Shown here one piece after another: positions 17,248 through 24,536 of a stretch of 41,497 nt of DNA (the stretch's first letter is position 1; the number at the start of each line of letters is the position of its first letter). Below the pieces are notes generated by a model. It was not told the origin of the DNA and searched no databases. It worked only from the letters and a program-made list of their open reading frames with translations. A program made the position numbers and the translations under genes. The stretch is taken from the NCBI GenBank assembly GCA_028339355.1, contig JAOLBX010000015.1, positions 1 to 41,497 of the forward strand, given 5' to 3'. Source of the DNA: Bacteroidia bacterium. Its GTDB lineage: Bacteria; Bacteroidota; Bacteroidia; NS11-12g; UBA9320.

Positions 17248-18138
17248 CTACCTCCTAAACATTTTACGCTGCTGTCTCTTTATTCTCCGTTTATTATTCA
17301 TAGGCACATCATCGTAGTAACAGCTCGATGTTGATTTCCCTATTGTTTTTTCAAATTTTAGACCTACGAAAAAGTAGCTATCCTTCTTTTCGGGGTTGCC
17401 TCTTTGGCTTCCTTCCGTCTTACTTATGGATGATCTATCTGCAAGAACTGCTGCTAAAGCTCCATCGTTTTCTAGGAGTGCAGCATTATCTGCGTATACA
17501 GTGCTTATATCATCCAAATAATCTGTAAATGTCTTGCGTAGACCTATGTCTAAGTTTAGAGTAGTAGTTTGTCCCAATGGAAATTTATATCCTATTCCAT
17601 AGGGAACAACTAAGCTAATCTTGCTGTAGGTCTTTCCTCCATCAAGGTTTTGACCCTCTGTACCAAGTGGTCGTAGTTTTACCCATTCGTCATTATACTC
17701 TGCCTTAGGCTGATAGAATATGCCACCTACACCACCTGTGAAATATACCCGCTTAAGCACTGGGGTATTGCCAAAAGGTCTAAGTTCACCAAGCAGATTC
17801 ATCTCAATTAGGTCAGTGCGTACACGTAGGTTTCGTTCGTTTCTCCCTTGTAAAGCTGTGAAAGCATCGTCTCCTACTAATCTTGTGTAGGTAAGGTTAG
17901 AGCCGAGAGAAAATCTACCAATGGTATAATTGTTTCCTATGCCTATGGCGGGCCTTACCGCTTTCAAATCAAAATCTTTAACACCAAAACTGCCATTGGT
18001 ATTGCTCCCACCCAAGTCGCCAAGCAAATTACTCCCACCTAAAAAAATGTTGTAAGACCAACTGTTTTGTTGAGATGTCTGTCCAAAACTCAAGAATCCT
18101 ACTCCTGCTGCGATACTCAATACTGTTAATCTTTTCAT
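17248..18138 (-). CDS. Outer-membrane beta-barrel protein, DUF6089 type (copy 1)
   Basis: 296 residues from the ATG at 18138; a longer frame begins upstream with MRSALNEVN, but MKRLTVLSIAAGVGFLSFGQ is a clean signal peptide, so 18138 is preferred. The mature part has alternating strands with a Gly/Asn-rich N-terminal motif (GGSNLLGDLGGS), a central VRTDLIEMNLLGELRPF and a late GLRKTFTDYLDDIS. It ends with a Cys pair (SSCYYDD) and a very basic tail (NKRRIKRQQRKMFRR). These match DUF6089 barrels of Bacteroidota. Function unknown. Followed in tandem by a paralogue upstream on the same strand. Confidence 0.82.
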   Translation of the reverse strand: MKRLTVLSIAAGVGFLSFGQTSQQNSWSYNIFLGGSNLLGDLGGSNTNGSFGVKDFDLKAVRPAIGIGNNYTIGRFSLGSNLTYTRLVGDDAFTALQGRNERNLRVRTDLIEMNLLGELRPFGNTPVLKRVYFTGGVGGIFYQPKAEYNDEWVKLRPLGTEGQNLDGGKTYSKISLVVPYGIGYKFPLGQTTTLNLDIGLRKTFTDYLDDISTVYADNAALLENDGALAAVLADRSSISKTEGSQRGNPEKKDSYFFVGLKFEKTIGKSTSSCYYDDVPMNNKRRIKRQQRKMFRR

Positions 18139-18227
18139 GTTTACTTCATTTAATGCAGAACGCATTACTTTTAGAAATAAGTATAGACAAGGTTTTTTGT
18201 GAGAATAAAATGATGAACAGTGTTGAT

Positions 18228-19142
18228 CTATCGGGTAAACATTTTTCGCTGATTTATACGTGTACTTCTAGTTTTTGGTGGGTTCCGATTATAGTAGCAT
18301 CCATCTCCTGCTTTTCCTCCTAGAATATACTCAAATTTGAGACCGAGGATAAAGTACATGTCATCCTTCTCAGGATTGCCACGTTCATATCCTAAGGCGT
18401 TTTTTGCCAACGAGCGGTCAGCAAGGACTGCTGACTCAGTACCATTTTCTACAGATAATAATAAATGGTCTGCGTACACAGTACTTACATCATCTAGATA
18501 GTCGGTAAATGTCTTTCTGAAACCTAAATCCAATACAAGGGAGGTGCTTTTTGCCAATCTAAACTTATATCCTAAACCATAGGGTAGGACTAAATCTAGC
18601 TCGCTGTAAGGACCATCACCGTTGGTCAGATATTGACCTTCTGTACCCAATGTTCTAAGTTTTACCCAATCATCATTTAGTTTTGCTTTTGGCTGATAGT
18701 ACATAAGTCCTATGCCACCGTACAAATAAAATCTATTAAATCCCTGTGATCTACTAAACGGCCGAAAATCAGTTAGAAAACTAGCTTCTACGAGATCAGT
18801 GCGTACACTTAGGTTCCGTGCTACCTGAAATTCTTGGTCTGAATAGGAGTCATCGCCAACAAGTCTCGTTCCCATTATGTTAATACAAAAAGAGAATGCT
18901 CCGGTGTTCACTGCAATTCCTGTGCTTATTGCCAATCTGGTAGCTTTTAAATCGTAATCAAATAATCCTCTACTTCCTATAAAATTGCTTCCTCCTAAGT
19001 CACTCATCATATTACTAGCACCTAAAGATAGATTGGCAGCCCAGCTATTGCTTTTGTATGTTTGGGCATTGGCCGTAGGTGTGCCTATAAGAATGCCTAT
19101 GAGTAAAAAAATCGAACTATATTTATTTAGAATAGAAACCAT
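18228..19142 (-). CDS. Outer-membrane beta-barrel protein, DUF6089 type (copy 2)
   Basis: 304 residues from the ATG at 19142 (MVSILNKYSSIFLLIGIL, signal peptide to about TANAQ); the extra upstream residues of the longer frame do not look coding. It is collinear with the gene after it: GASNMMSDLGGSNF, VRTDLVEASFLTDFRPF, GFRKTFTDYLDDVS, YERGNPEKDDMYF, a Tyr/Cys patch and a basic tail (RINQRKMFTR). The two genes are therefore a tandem duplication that has diverged well. 66 bases separate its start from the divergent hydrolase gene, so the promoters are shared or adjacent. Confidence 0.82.
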   Translation of the reverse strand: MVSILNKYSSIFLLIGILIGTPTANAQTYKSNSWAANLSLGASNMMSDLGGSNFIGSRGLFDYDLKATRLAISTGIAVNTGAFSFCINIMGTRLVGDDSYSDQEFQVARNLSVRTDLVEASFLTDFRPFSRSQGFNRFYLYGGIGLMYYQPKAKLNDDWVKLRTLGTEGQYLTNGDGPYSELDLVLPYGLGYKFRLAKSTSLVLDLGFRKTFTDYLDDVSTVYADHLLLSVENGTESAVLADRSLAKNALGYERGNPEKDDMYFILGLKFEYILGGKAGDGCYYNRNPPKTRSTRINQRKMFTR

Positions 19143-19208
19143 ATTGGAGTATGAATTGTTGCAATTATACAAATTACTACGGCGAATAAGTTCCAAACAC
19201 GATTTATA

Positions 19209-20465
19209 ATGTTTGGACTAACTTTGAACAAAGTGAAGCAAATAATAAGAGGAATACTTACACTAGTAATATTGGTAGGTTTAGTTCCTTCAAAAGCCCA
19301 AAACCATCCAACTTGTGATGGTAGTAGGTACCAACAATCAGTATTCGAAAAAGTAAAAGTAACCCGAAATGTAAAATTTGGAGAGGCGACTACGATAGCT
19401 GGTGTCACGAAAGAACTCTTTTTGGATGTTTATGAACCTGAAGGTGATGAGGTGACCAATAGACCGGTTGTAGTACTGGCTTTTGGAGGGAGTTTTGTAT
19501 CTGGATCGAGAACAGATTTGGCTCTTGCATGTCAGACTTTTGCTCAAAAAGGATATGTGACTGTTACGATAGACTATAGATTGTACGATTTGCCTTTATT
19601 CCCATTTCCTACCACTGAAGAGATGGTAGATGTAGCAGTGAAGGCTATTATTGATATGAAGTCTGCATTGGCTTATCTAGAAGCAGATGGTAAAAATGCC
19701 AACACATATGGAATAGATCCAGAATGGTTCTTTGTAGGAGGGATTTCTGCTGGATCTATAACAGCGTCTCACATTGCATACCTAGATTCGGAGGATGCAT
19801 TAGATTCACTTCTGCAAGTGACTATAGATAACAACGCACCAATAGCCGGAGTCACGAATAAAGATAAAGTACCTACGATACGAGGAGTGCTGAACTACTC
19901 TGGTGCACTCCAAGATGCGAGCATGATAGACGCAGGTGAGCCGCCACTACTTAGCTATCATGACGATGGAGATGATGTGGTTCCCTACAAAGGCCAAGAT
20001 ATTTCATTTTTAGGTGTCCCATTGATATTTGTAGAAGGAACTTTTGTGATGGACAGCGTGGCCAAGGTGGTGGGTGTGCGTAGTGAGCTCAATACTATAG
20101 AAAATAGCACAGGACATGTGAGTTATTTTTCACAACCTGCTCAGGTACTTGTTGTTTTGGAAGAAAGTACATTGTTTATGCATAGCATTGTATGTACAAA
20201 TGAAAAGGTGTCTATAAATGAACTAGAACTTAGAAAATTGGCTGTCGGCCCAAATCCTTTTACCAGATTCTTGAATATTCATTCGCCTATCTCCACTTCT
20301 AGTGAATTGGTGATTTATGATGCAATGGGTCGCGTAGTGAAAAATGTGCAAGCTGTAGATATTCACAAAGGAGCTCTCGATCTAGGGGAGCTGTCTTCTG
20401 GAATGTATCAACTGGAAGTGAACTCAGTAAATACCAAATACACTACTCGTGTGATCAAAAAGTAA
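19209..20465 (+). CDS. Secreted alpha/beta hydrolase with T9SS C-terminal sorting domain
   Basis: 418 residues. Signal peptide (residues about 8-30, ending PSKAQ), an alpha/beta-hydrolase domain (about 60-330) and a type IX secretion sorting domain (about 345-418: LAVGPNPFTRFLNI, VIYDAMGRVV, LSSGMYQLEV, final VIKK). The nucleophile is Ser180 in GGISAGS; the oxyanion hole lies in AFGGSFVSGS (replacing the usual HGGG); a late candidate His is in STGHVSYF. Resembles carboxylesterase/feruloyl-esterase-like secreted enzymes. Substrate unknown. Expected to be exported to the cell surface or medium. Confidence 0.8.
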   Translation: MFGLTLNKVKQIIRGILTLVILVGLVPSKAQNHPTCDGSRYQQSVFEKVKVTRNVKFGEATTIAGVTKELFLDVYEPEGDEVTNRPVVVLAFGGSFVSGSRTDLALACQTFAQKGYVTVTIDYRLYDLPLFPFPTTEEMVDVAVKAIIDMKSALAYLEADGKNANTYGIDPEWFFVGGISAGSITASHIAYLDSEDALDSLLQVTIDNNAPIAGVTNKDKVPTIRGVLNYSGALQDASMIDAGEPPLLSYHDDGDDVVPYKGQDISFLGVPLIFVEGTFVMDSVAKVVGVRSELNTIENSTGHVSYFSQPAQVLVVLEESTLFMHSIVCTNEKVSINELELRKLAVGPNPFTRFLNIHSPISTSSELVIYDAMGRVVKNVQAVDIHKGALDLGELSSGMYQLEVNSVNTKYTTRVIKK

Positions 20466-20555
20466 AGACTACTGAGTCGTGATTTAGACTATATTTACAA
20501 TATACGTATAATGGAAATAATCGAGGGTTTTAAGAAAAGAATGAAGTTCTTAATC

Positions 20556-21650
20556 TTACAAATCCTTGGTCAAGCCTTGCACGACCTTATAGCCATTGAA
20601 AAACTCTTTGGCTACTATTCGTAGAAAGGAATATACAGGAACAGCTATTATCATTCCTACGACACCACCGAGTGATCCTGCTGCTAGAATAACTAAGAAT
20701 ATTTCTAAAGGGTGAGCCTTTACACTCTTAGAAAAAATAAGTGGTTGTAAGACAAAGTTGTCCAAAACCTGAGCGGTGATAAATGGTATCATAACAGAAA
20801 GGATAAATGAAGTCATGTTGAGAGCCGGATTGGCTTCTAATTGCCCTGTAGCAGCAAGAGATATTCCTACTATTGCCCCCATAATAGGACCTACATAAGG
20901 TATAATGTTAAAGATACCAGCGATTAGGCCTATAAGCAACGCGTTTTTTATGCCAAGTATACTAAGGCCTATTGTAATGACTAGCATCACGATTGAAATT
21001 TGAATCACCACACCTACGAAGTAGCGAGTTAGTAGATCCTTAGTTTCGTTGAAAATTGTCTTAATTTTTTCGAGGTATTTATCAGGAGTTAGACTAGTCA
21101 GTACATTGTCTACGATACTGCCATCTTTAATAAGAAAAAAGCTAATGAATAATATAGAAAAAGTAGCAATAAGAGAGCCTGTTATACCACCCAAGAAGCC
21201 TTTTACATAATTGCCTACATCTCCCACGCTAAAAATCTTTGAGACCTCATCTTGCAAGATGGTTTGCAGCTCATTTTGGTCTATGTTTACTTTCTCTAGC
21301 CAAAGTGTGGTAGACTCTATCTGAGGCTGAATTCTACCTAACAACGTTCCTGTGTCTATCTTCGAAATAATATCTGCTTGATGTACGACCGTAGGAATTA
21401 TCATTCTAAATAATCCAAAAACAATGCCGACCATACCCACGAGCACTATGGTGGATTTTAACCAATTGGGTATTACCCACCCCTTGATTTTTACCTTGCC
21501 AAGTAAGGTCATTAGTGGACGGGCAATGAATGCAATGACTCCTGCCGCAAAGAAATAGTATATGATAGATCGCACATTCCAAAGAATATATCCTAATAGT
21601 ACGATGCCTATTATTCCGAGTATGAGACGTATGTTTTTATTCTGTAACAT
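20556..21650 (-). CDS. AI-2E family transporter (PF01594-type permease)
   Basis: 364-residue inner-membrane protein with about seven or eight spans. It has the family layout: two N-terminal spans, a long amphipathic stretch (about 75-150), then LIGLIAGIFNIIPYVGPIMGAIVG and the C-terminal VVGMIIAVPVYSFLRI. PYVGP is the family hallmark. Members have been linked to AI-2 export, Na+(Li+)/H+ antiport or polyisoprenoid traffic; no choice can be made here. Its ATG lies inside the end of mce (14-base overlap), so the two are translationally coupled. Confidence 0.88.
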   Translation of the reverse strand: MLQNKNIRLILGIIGIVLLGYILWNVRSIIYYFFAAGVIAFIARPLMTLLGKVKIKGWVIPNWLKSTIVLVGMVGIVFGLFRMIIPTVVHQADIISKIDTGTLLGRIQPQIESTTLWLEKVNIDQNELQTILQDEVSKIFSVGDVGNYVKGFLGGITGSLIATFSILFISFFLIKDGSIVDNVLTSLTPDKYLEKIKTIFNETKDLLTRYFVGVVIQISIVMLVITIGLSILGIKNALLIGLIAGIFNIIPYVGPIMGAIVGISLAATGQLEANPALNMTSFILSVMIPFITAQVLDNFVLQPLIFSKSVKAHPLEIFLVILAAGSLGGVVGMIIAVPVYSFLRIVAKEFFNGYKVVQGLTKDL

Positions 21651-22047
21651 TTTTATCTGAGCAAATTTCCGTTAAAACTCTGTTTGTTGACTTAGGATGC
21701 AAAAAAGCTATGACTTTTCCATCGGCCCCATCTTTGGCTTCTTCATGAATCGCATCAAACCCTTCGCTTTTAAGCCTTTCTAGTTCTTCGTTGACGTCTT
21801 TTACTGCAAAGGCTATGTGGTGTACTCCTTCGCCCTTTTTTTCTACAAATTTGTAAATAGAGCTCTTATCATTCGTTGCTTGAAGTAATTCTATTTTTAC
21901 ATCACCTATTTGGAAAAATGAAGTGATTACTCCTTCGCTTTCTACTGCTTCCATTTTATAGTGTTCTCTATTGAGAAGCTTAGCAAATAGCTTGTTGCTT
22001 TCTTCTATATCCTTCACCGCTATGCCTATATGCTCTATCTTTTGCAT
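21637..22047 (-). CDS. mce: Methylmalonyl-CoA epimerase
   Basis: 136 residues from the ATG at 22047 (MQKIEHIGIAVKDIEESN); a GTG two codons upstream is possible but less likely. VOC-fold metalloenzyme converting (2S)- to (2R)-methylmalonyl-CoA on the propionate-succinyl-CoA route. Metal ligands fit: His7 in EHIGIAV, Gln in FFQIGDVKIELLQ, His in GVHHIAFAV, and a late Glu in RVLTEI. Methylmalonyl-CoA mutase is not in the window. Preceded by a 100-base gap with repeat-like sequence. Confidence 0.9.
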   Translation of the reverse strand: MQKIEHIGIAVKDIEESNKLFAKLLNREHYKMEAVESEGVITSFFQIGDVKIELLQATNDKSSIYKFVEKKGEGVHHIAFAVKDVNEELERLKSEGFDAIHEEAKDGADGKVIAFLHPKSTNRVLTEICSDKNVTE

Positions 22048-22060
22048 TGGCACAAGTTTA

Positions 22061-22100
22061 ATGATTAGTTGTTAGTTATTGGTTACGAGTGATTAGTTTT
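22061..22100. repeat. Degenerate intergenic repeat upstream of mce
   Basis: Reads ATGATTAGTTGTTAGTTATT followed by GGTTACGAGTGATTAGTTTT. It shares GTGATTAGT and TTAGTTATT-like units (as reverse complements) with the spacers of the isc operon at 32411-32443 and 32891-32912. Probably the same low-complexity repeat family. Confidence 0.4.
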
Positions 22101-22182
22101 TGAGAGAAATGGCTAATTTTCAGTATAGATTATCCTCTATTAGCTTTCTAAGTTCCAGTAATGATAATGAGTTTTTGACCGT

Positions 22183-22731
22183 TTAGCTACCGTCAAGATG
22201 ATGAAAATCAATATACCCAACTCTGGTAATGGTGTTAAACTCTCCTAAAACATGATCAAAGTATAAAAAAGCCAAATGTTGATACCCGATCTCATCTCTT
22301 TCCATATTTCGGATAAATACGTGAACATCTACTATGTTCTCATTTTTTCTTATCTCAGGGATTATTTCTATGTCTGAAAGAGGATATTCTACCCCATTAA
22401 TGCTTAGCTCGGCATAATCAGTGGGTTGTCTGAATTTTATAATTGTCCAATTTTCAATACTTGAAGCTTGTGATGCTAAGCTTTGTGTTGGTATCAAACC
22501 ATCTTTAATTCCGTCTGGTGTGATGATTAAGACGTACTCATTGTTTTCGTTTATTGTTAACTCAGAAAATAGCAATTCGTTATATTGCTTGATCTTTTTG
22601 TTAAGAGCATTTAGACTAGCTCGGTTAGTTAGATCTGAATTAATAAAATCTTCAAACCACTCTTTGTTCTCCGTAAACCAGTCCCAAAATTCCTTTTCTG
22701 AGATTTGTTTCTTATTAAAGAATCCAAATAT
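22183..22731 (-). CDS. Hypothetical protein with no canonical start codon (ATA or lost start)
   Basis: The first usable start in frame (TTG at 22575) would give 130 residues, but the frame is open and clearly protein-like for 52 more codons up to a stop at 22732-22734. The added part reads IFGFFNKK, then EFWDWFTENKEWFEDF, a motif I associate with cytosolic Bacteroidota proteins of about 180 residues that share the later segments WTIIKFRQP and FDHVLGEFNT. No ATG, GTG or TTG exists in the added part; an ATA (22731) stands where the ATG of such proteins would be expected. Either ATA is used, or the start was lost. It lies 26 bases after the sulfatase stop. Function unknown. Confidence 0.6.
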   Translation of the reverse strand: MFGFFNKKQISEKEFWDWFTENKEWFEDFINSDLTNRASLNALNKKIKQYNELLFSELTINENNEYVLIITPDGIKDGLIPTQSLASQASSIENWTIIKFRQPTDYAELSINGVEYPLSDIEIIPEIRKNENIVDVHVFIRNMERDEIGYQHLAFLYFDHVLGEFNTITRVGYIDFHHLDGS

Positions 22732-22757
22732 TTACAACTAAATACTTCGCGACAACT

Positions 22758-24359
22758 CTACCACTTCACCACTTTTTTATAAGTAGTTCCAAATTCTGTT
22801 AAAATCTCAAGCACAAGTATGTCAGGCTGAATCTTGCTGAAATCTAAAGTAATCTCTTTAGATTTATGATTTATCTTCTCTAAAATCAATGCCCCCATGG
22901 CATTGTAAACTTTAATTCCAGTGATATTCTCTTTAGTCTTTGATAATGTAACAATTCCACTAGTGGGGTTAGGGTAAATATGTATAGTGCCACTTATTGG
23001 TCCACCTACTGAACCCGTACAAGGATTACATAAGCTACCACCGCAGTCTATTCCTGTTTCATCACCATTTTTAATTAAATCTCTGCAGCTCCATGATGAT
23101 TGACGAATGTTGGCTTCTGTTTCTAAATCTGCTAGAATGGATTGTTGAGCTGCTGTAAGGCTATTTAAATCTATAGGATTGTATTCAAAAGAATCTGCTA
23201 GCAAATCAAAAAACTGCTGACTGCCATCGTCAAATTGTATGAGCTTATATTGACTATCTCGGATGGCCCAGTTATATTCATCGTTTTGTTTTACTTCTAT
23301 GTAATTGTAATTTCTTGTGAGTCCAGTTTTATCCGTGAGTAAATGAGTGAAGCTAAGACTGTTGTATAGTCCGCCTTCTAACTCTACTCCAGCCACTTCT
23401 AAAACGGTTGCGTGTAGATCTAGCACATTTATCATGGATGGTTCTACTTCGCCTTTTCTGCTTACACCTTTCCCTGCTACTATAAAGGGGACCCTCACAC
23501 CACCCTCGTACACTGAGCCTTTGGCATGCCCGGTTGGGTAGTCTTTTAGTACACCTCCAGGTGTCCCGTTATCGCCCATAAAAATCACCAAAGTATTTTC
23601 TCTTTGGGTTGTGCTCATAGATGTTAGTAGTCGGTTTATTTCATAATCGAGTGATTCTATCATTGCCAAAAACATTCTACGATTGTTTTGACCAGCGTTA
23701 TTGATAGAATACATGTGGATAGGCGGTACATGAAATGGAGTATGTGCAGATGCGTGTGCAAGCCAAAGTAGCCATGGTTCATTTTGTCTGCCCACCCAAT
23801 TAATCGCAGAGTCTGTAAAAACAGTAGTGACGTAGTCGTTATTGGTTTGTGTATTGCCGTCATCGGTATGTGACCACGCAAAGTAATCTGCGGGTGCTCC
23901 ACTCATAAAGCCAGTGTAGTAATCTGCACCATGTAGAAAAGGGTGTTCTGGATCTGTGGGCTGTGAGATATGCCATTTGCCTATCACTGCTTTTGCATAG
24001 CCGGTGTTTTCGGCATCTAGCTTTCGCAACATTGAAAAGTGAGAAGTATCGAGATTCCCGGGTACACCATACACTCCTGTTTTAGATCCGTGTTTACCAC
24101 TCATTATACTGGCTCGTGTAGGTGTGCAAACGGGTGCTGCCCATGCATTGGTAAAGGCGATGCCGATGTTTCTCAAACTATCTAATGTGGGTGTAGATGC
24201 CTTTACATTTTGAGTGGTGTAGCCGTTGAGTGCATCTGTACCTATGTCGTCCCCTATGATTAGAAGTATATTTGGTGTCTGTGCTTGACTGAACAATGTC
24301 CATACACATAGAGTAAATAGGGTGTTTATTTTTATCATAGTAGGATTTTTATTTTTCAT
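22758..24359 (-). CDS. Secreted sulfatase with T9SS sorting domain
   Basis: 533 residues. Signal peptide to about residue 26 (FSQAQ). Sulfatase domain: metal ligands Asp37-Asp38 in IIGDDIG, formylglycine Cys78 in VCTPTRAS (C-x-P-x-R), VIGKWHIS, HASAHTPFH, FMGDNGTP and GHAKGSVYEGG. A Cys-rich linker (about 423-443, NGDETGIDCGGSLCNPC) is followed by a T9SS sorting domain (IHIYPNPTSG, then IKVYNAMGAL, final KVVKW). It would hydrolyse sulfate esters, probably on algal or animal polysaccharides, at the cell surface. The maturase that makes formylglycine is not in the window. Confidence 0.92.
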   Translation of the reverse strand: MKNKNPTMIKINTLFTLCVWTLFSQAQTPNILLIIGDDIGTDALNGYTTQNVKASTPTLDSLRNIGIAFTNAWAAPVCTPTRASIMSGKHGSKTGVYGVPGNLDTSHFSMLRKLDAENTGYAKAVIGKWHISQPTDPEHPFLHGADYYTGFMSGAPADYFAWSHTDDGNTQTNNDYVTTVFTDSAINWVGRQNEPWLLWLAHASAHTPFHVPPIHMYSINNAGQNNRRMFLAMIESLDYEINRLLTSMSTTQRENTLVIFMGDNGTPGGVLKDYPTGHAKGSVYEGGVRVPFIVAGKGVSRKGEVEPSMINVLDLHATVLEVAGVELEGGLYNSLSFTHLLTDKTGLTRNYNYIEVKQNDEYNWAIRDSQYKLIQFDDGSQQFFDLLADSFEYNPIDLNSLTAAQQSILADLETEANIRQSSWSCRDLIKNGDETGIDCGGSLCNPCTGSVGGPISGTIHIYPNPTSGIVTLSKTKENITGIKVYNAMGALILEKINHKSKEITLDFSKIQPDILVLEILTEFGTTYKKVVKW

Positions 24360-24404
24360 TATTGCGATATTTATCAGACATTTTTCAACTAGTTGATTCC
24401 AAAT

Positions 24405-24454
24405 GCAGATGTCATTTTCTCCTCCAGACCTTTAGAGGAGATTAAATGAGCTGC
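24405..24454. other. Long bulged hairpin between CotH and sulfatase genes
   Basis: Arms: GCAG (24405-24408), TCATTTTCTCCTC (24412-24424), loop of 10, GAGGAGA (24435-24441), TT bulge, AAATGA (24444-24449), CTGC (24451-24454): about 17 pairs in all. Outside it, ATGCAGAT (24403-24410) is repeated inverted as ATCTGCAT (24480-24487). There is no T-run beside the stem on either strand, so it is not a plain terminator. On the minus strand the 3' arm holds GGAGGAG, which would be hidden in the stem. Confidence 0.55.
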
Positions 24455-24536
24455 TATATTGGCAAAATTTACCGTGCTTATCTGCATCTATTTTATGTTA
24501 GAAATTGATGCATTTTAAAGAGCGGCAGTCGGCACC

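Noticed and set aside
20530-20553. Inverted repeat TTAAGAA/TTCTTAA between convergent genes
   Set aside because: AT-only short stem without a proper T-run; too weak to call a terminator.
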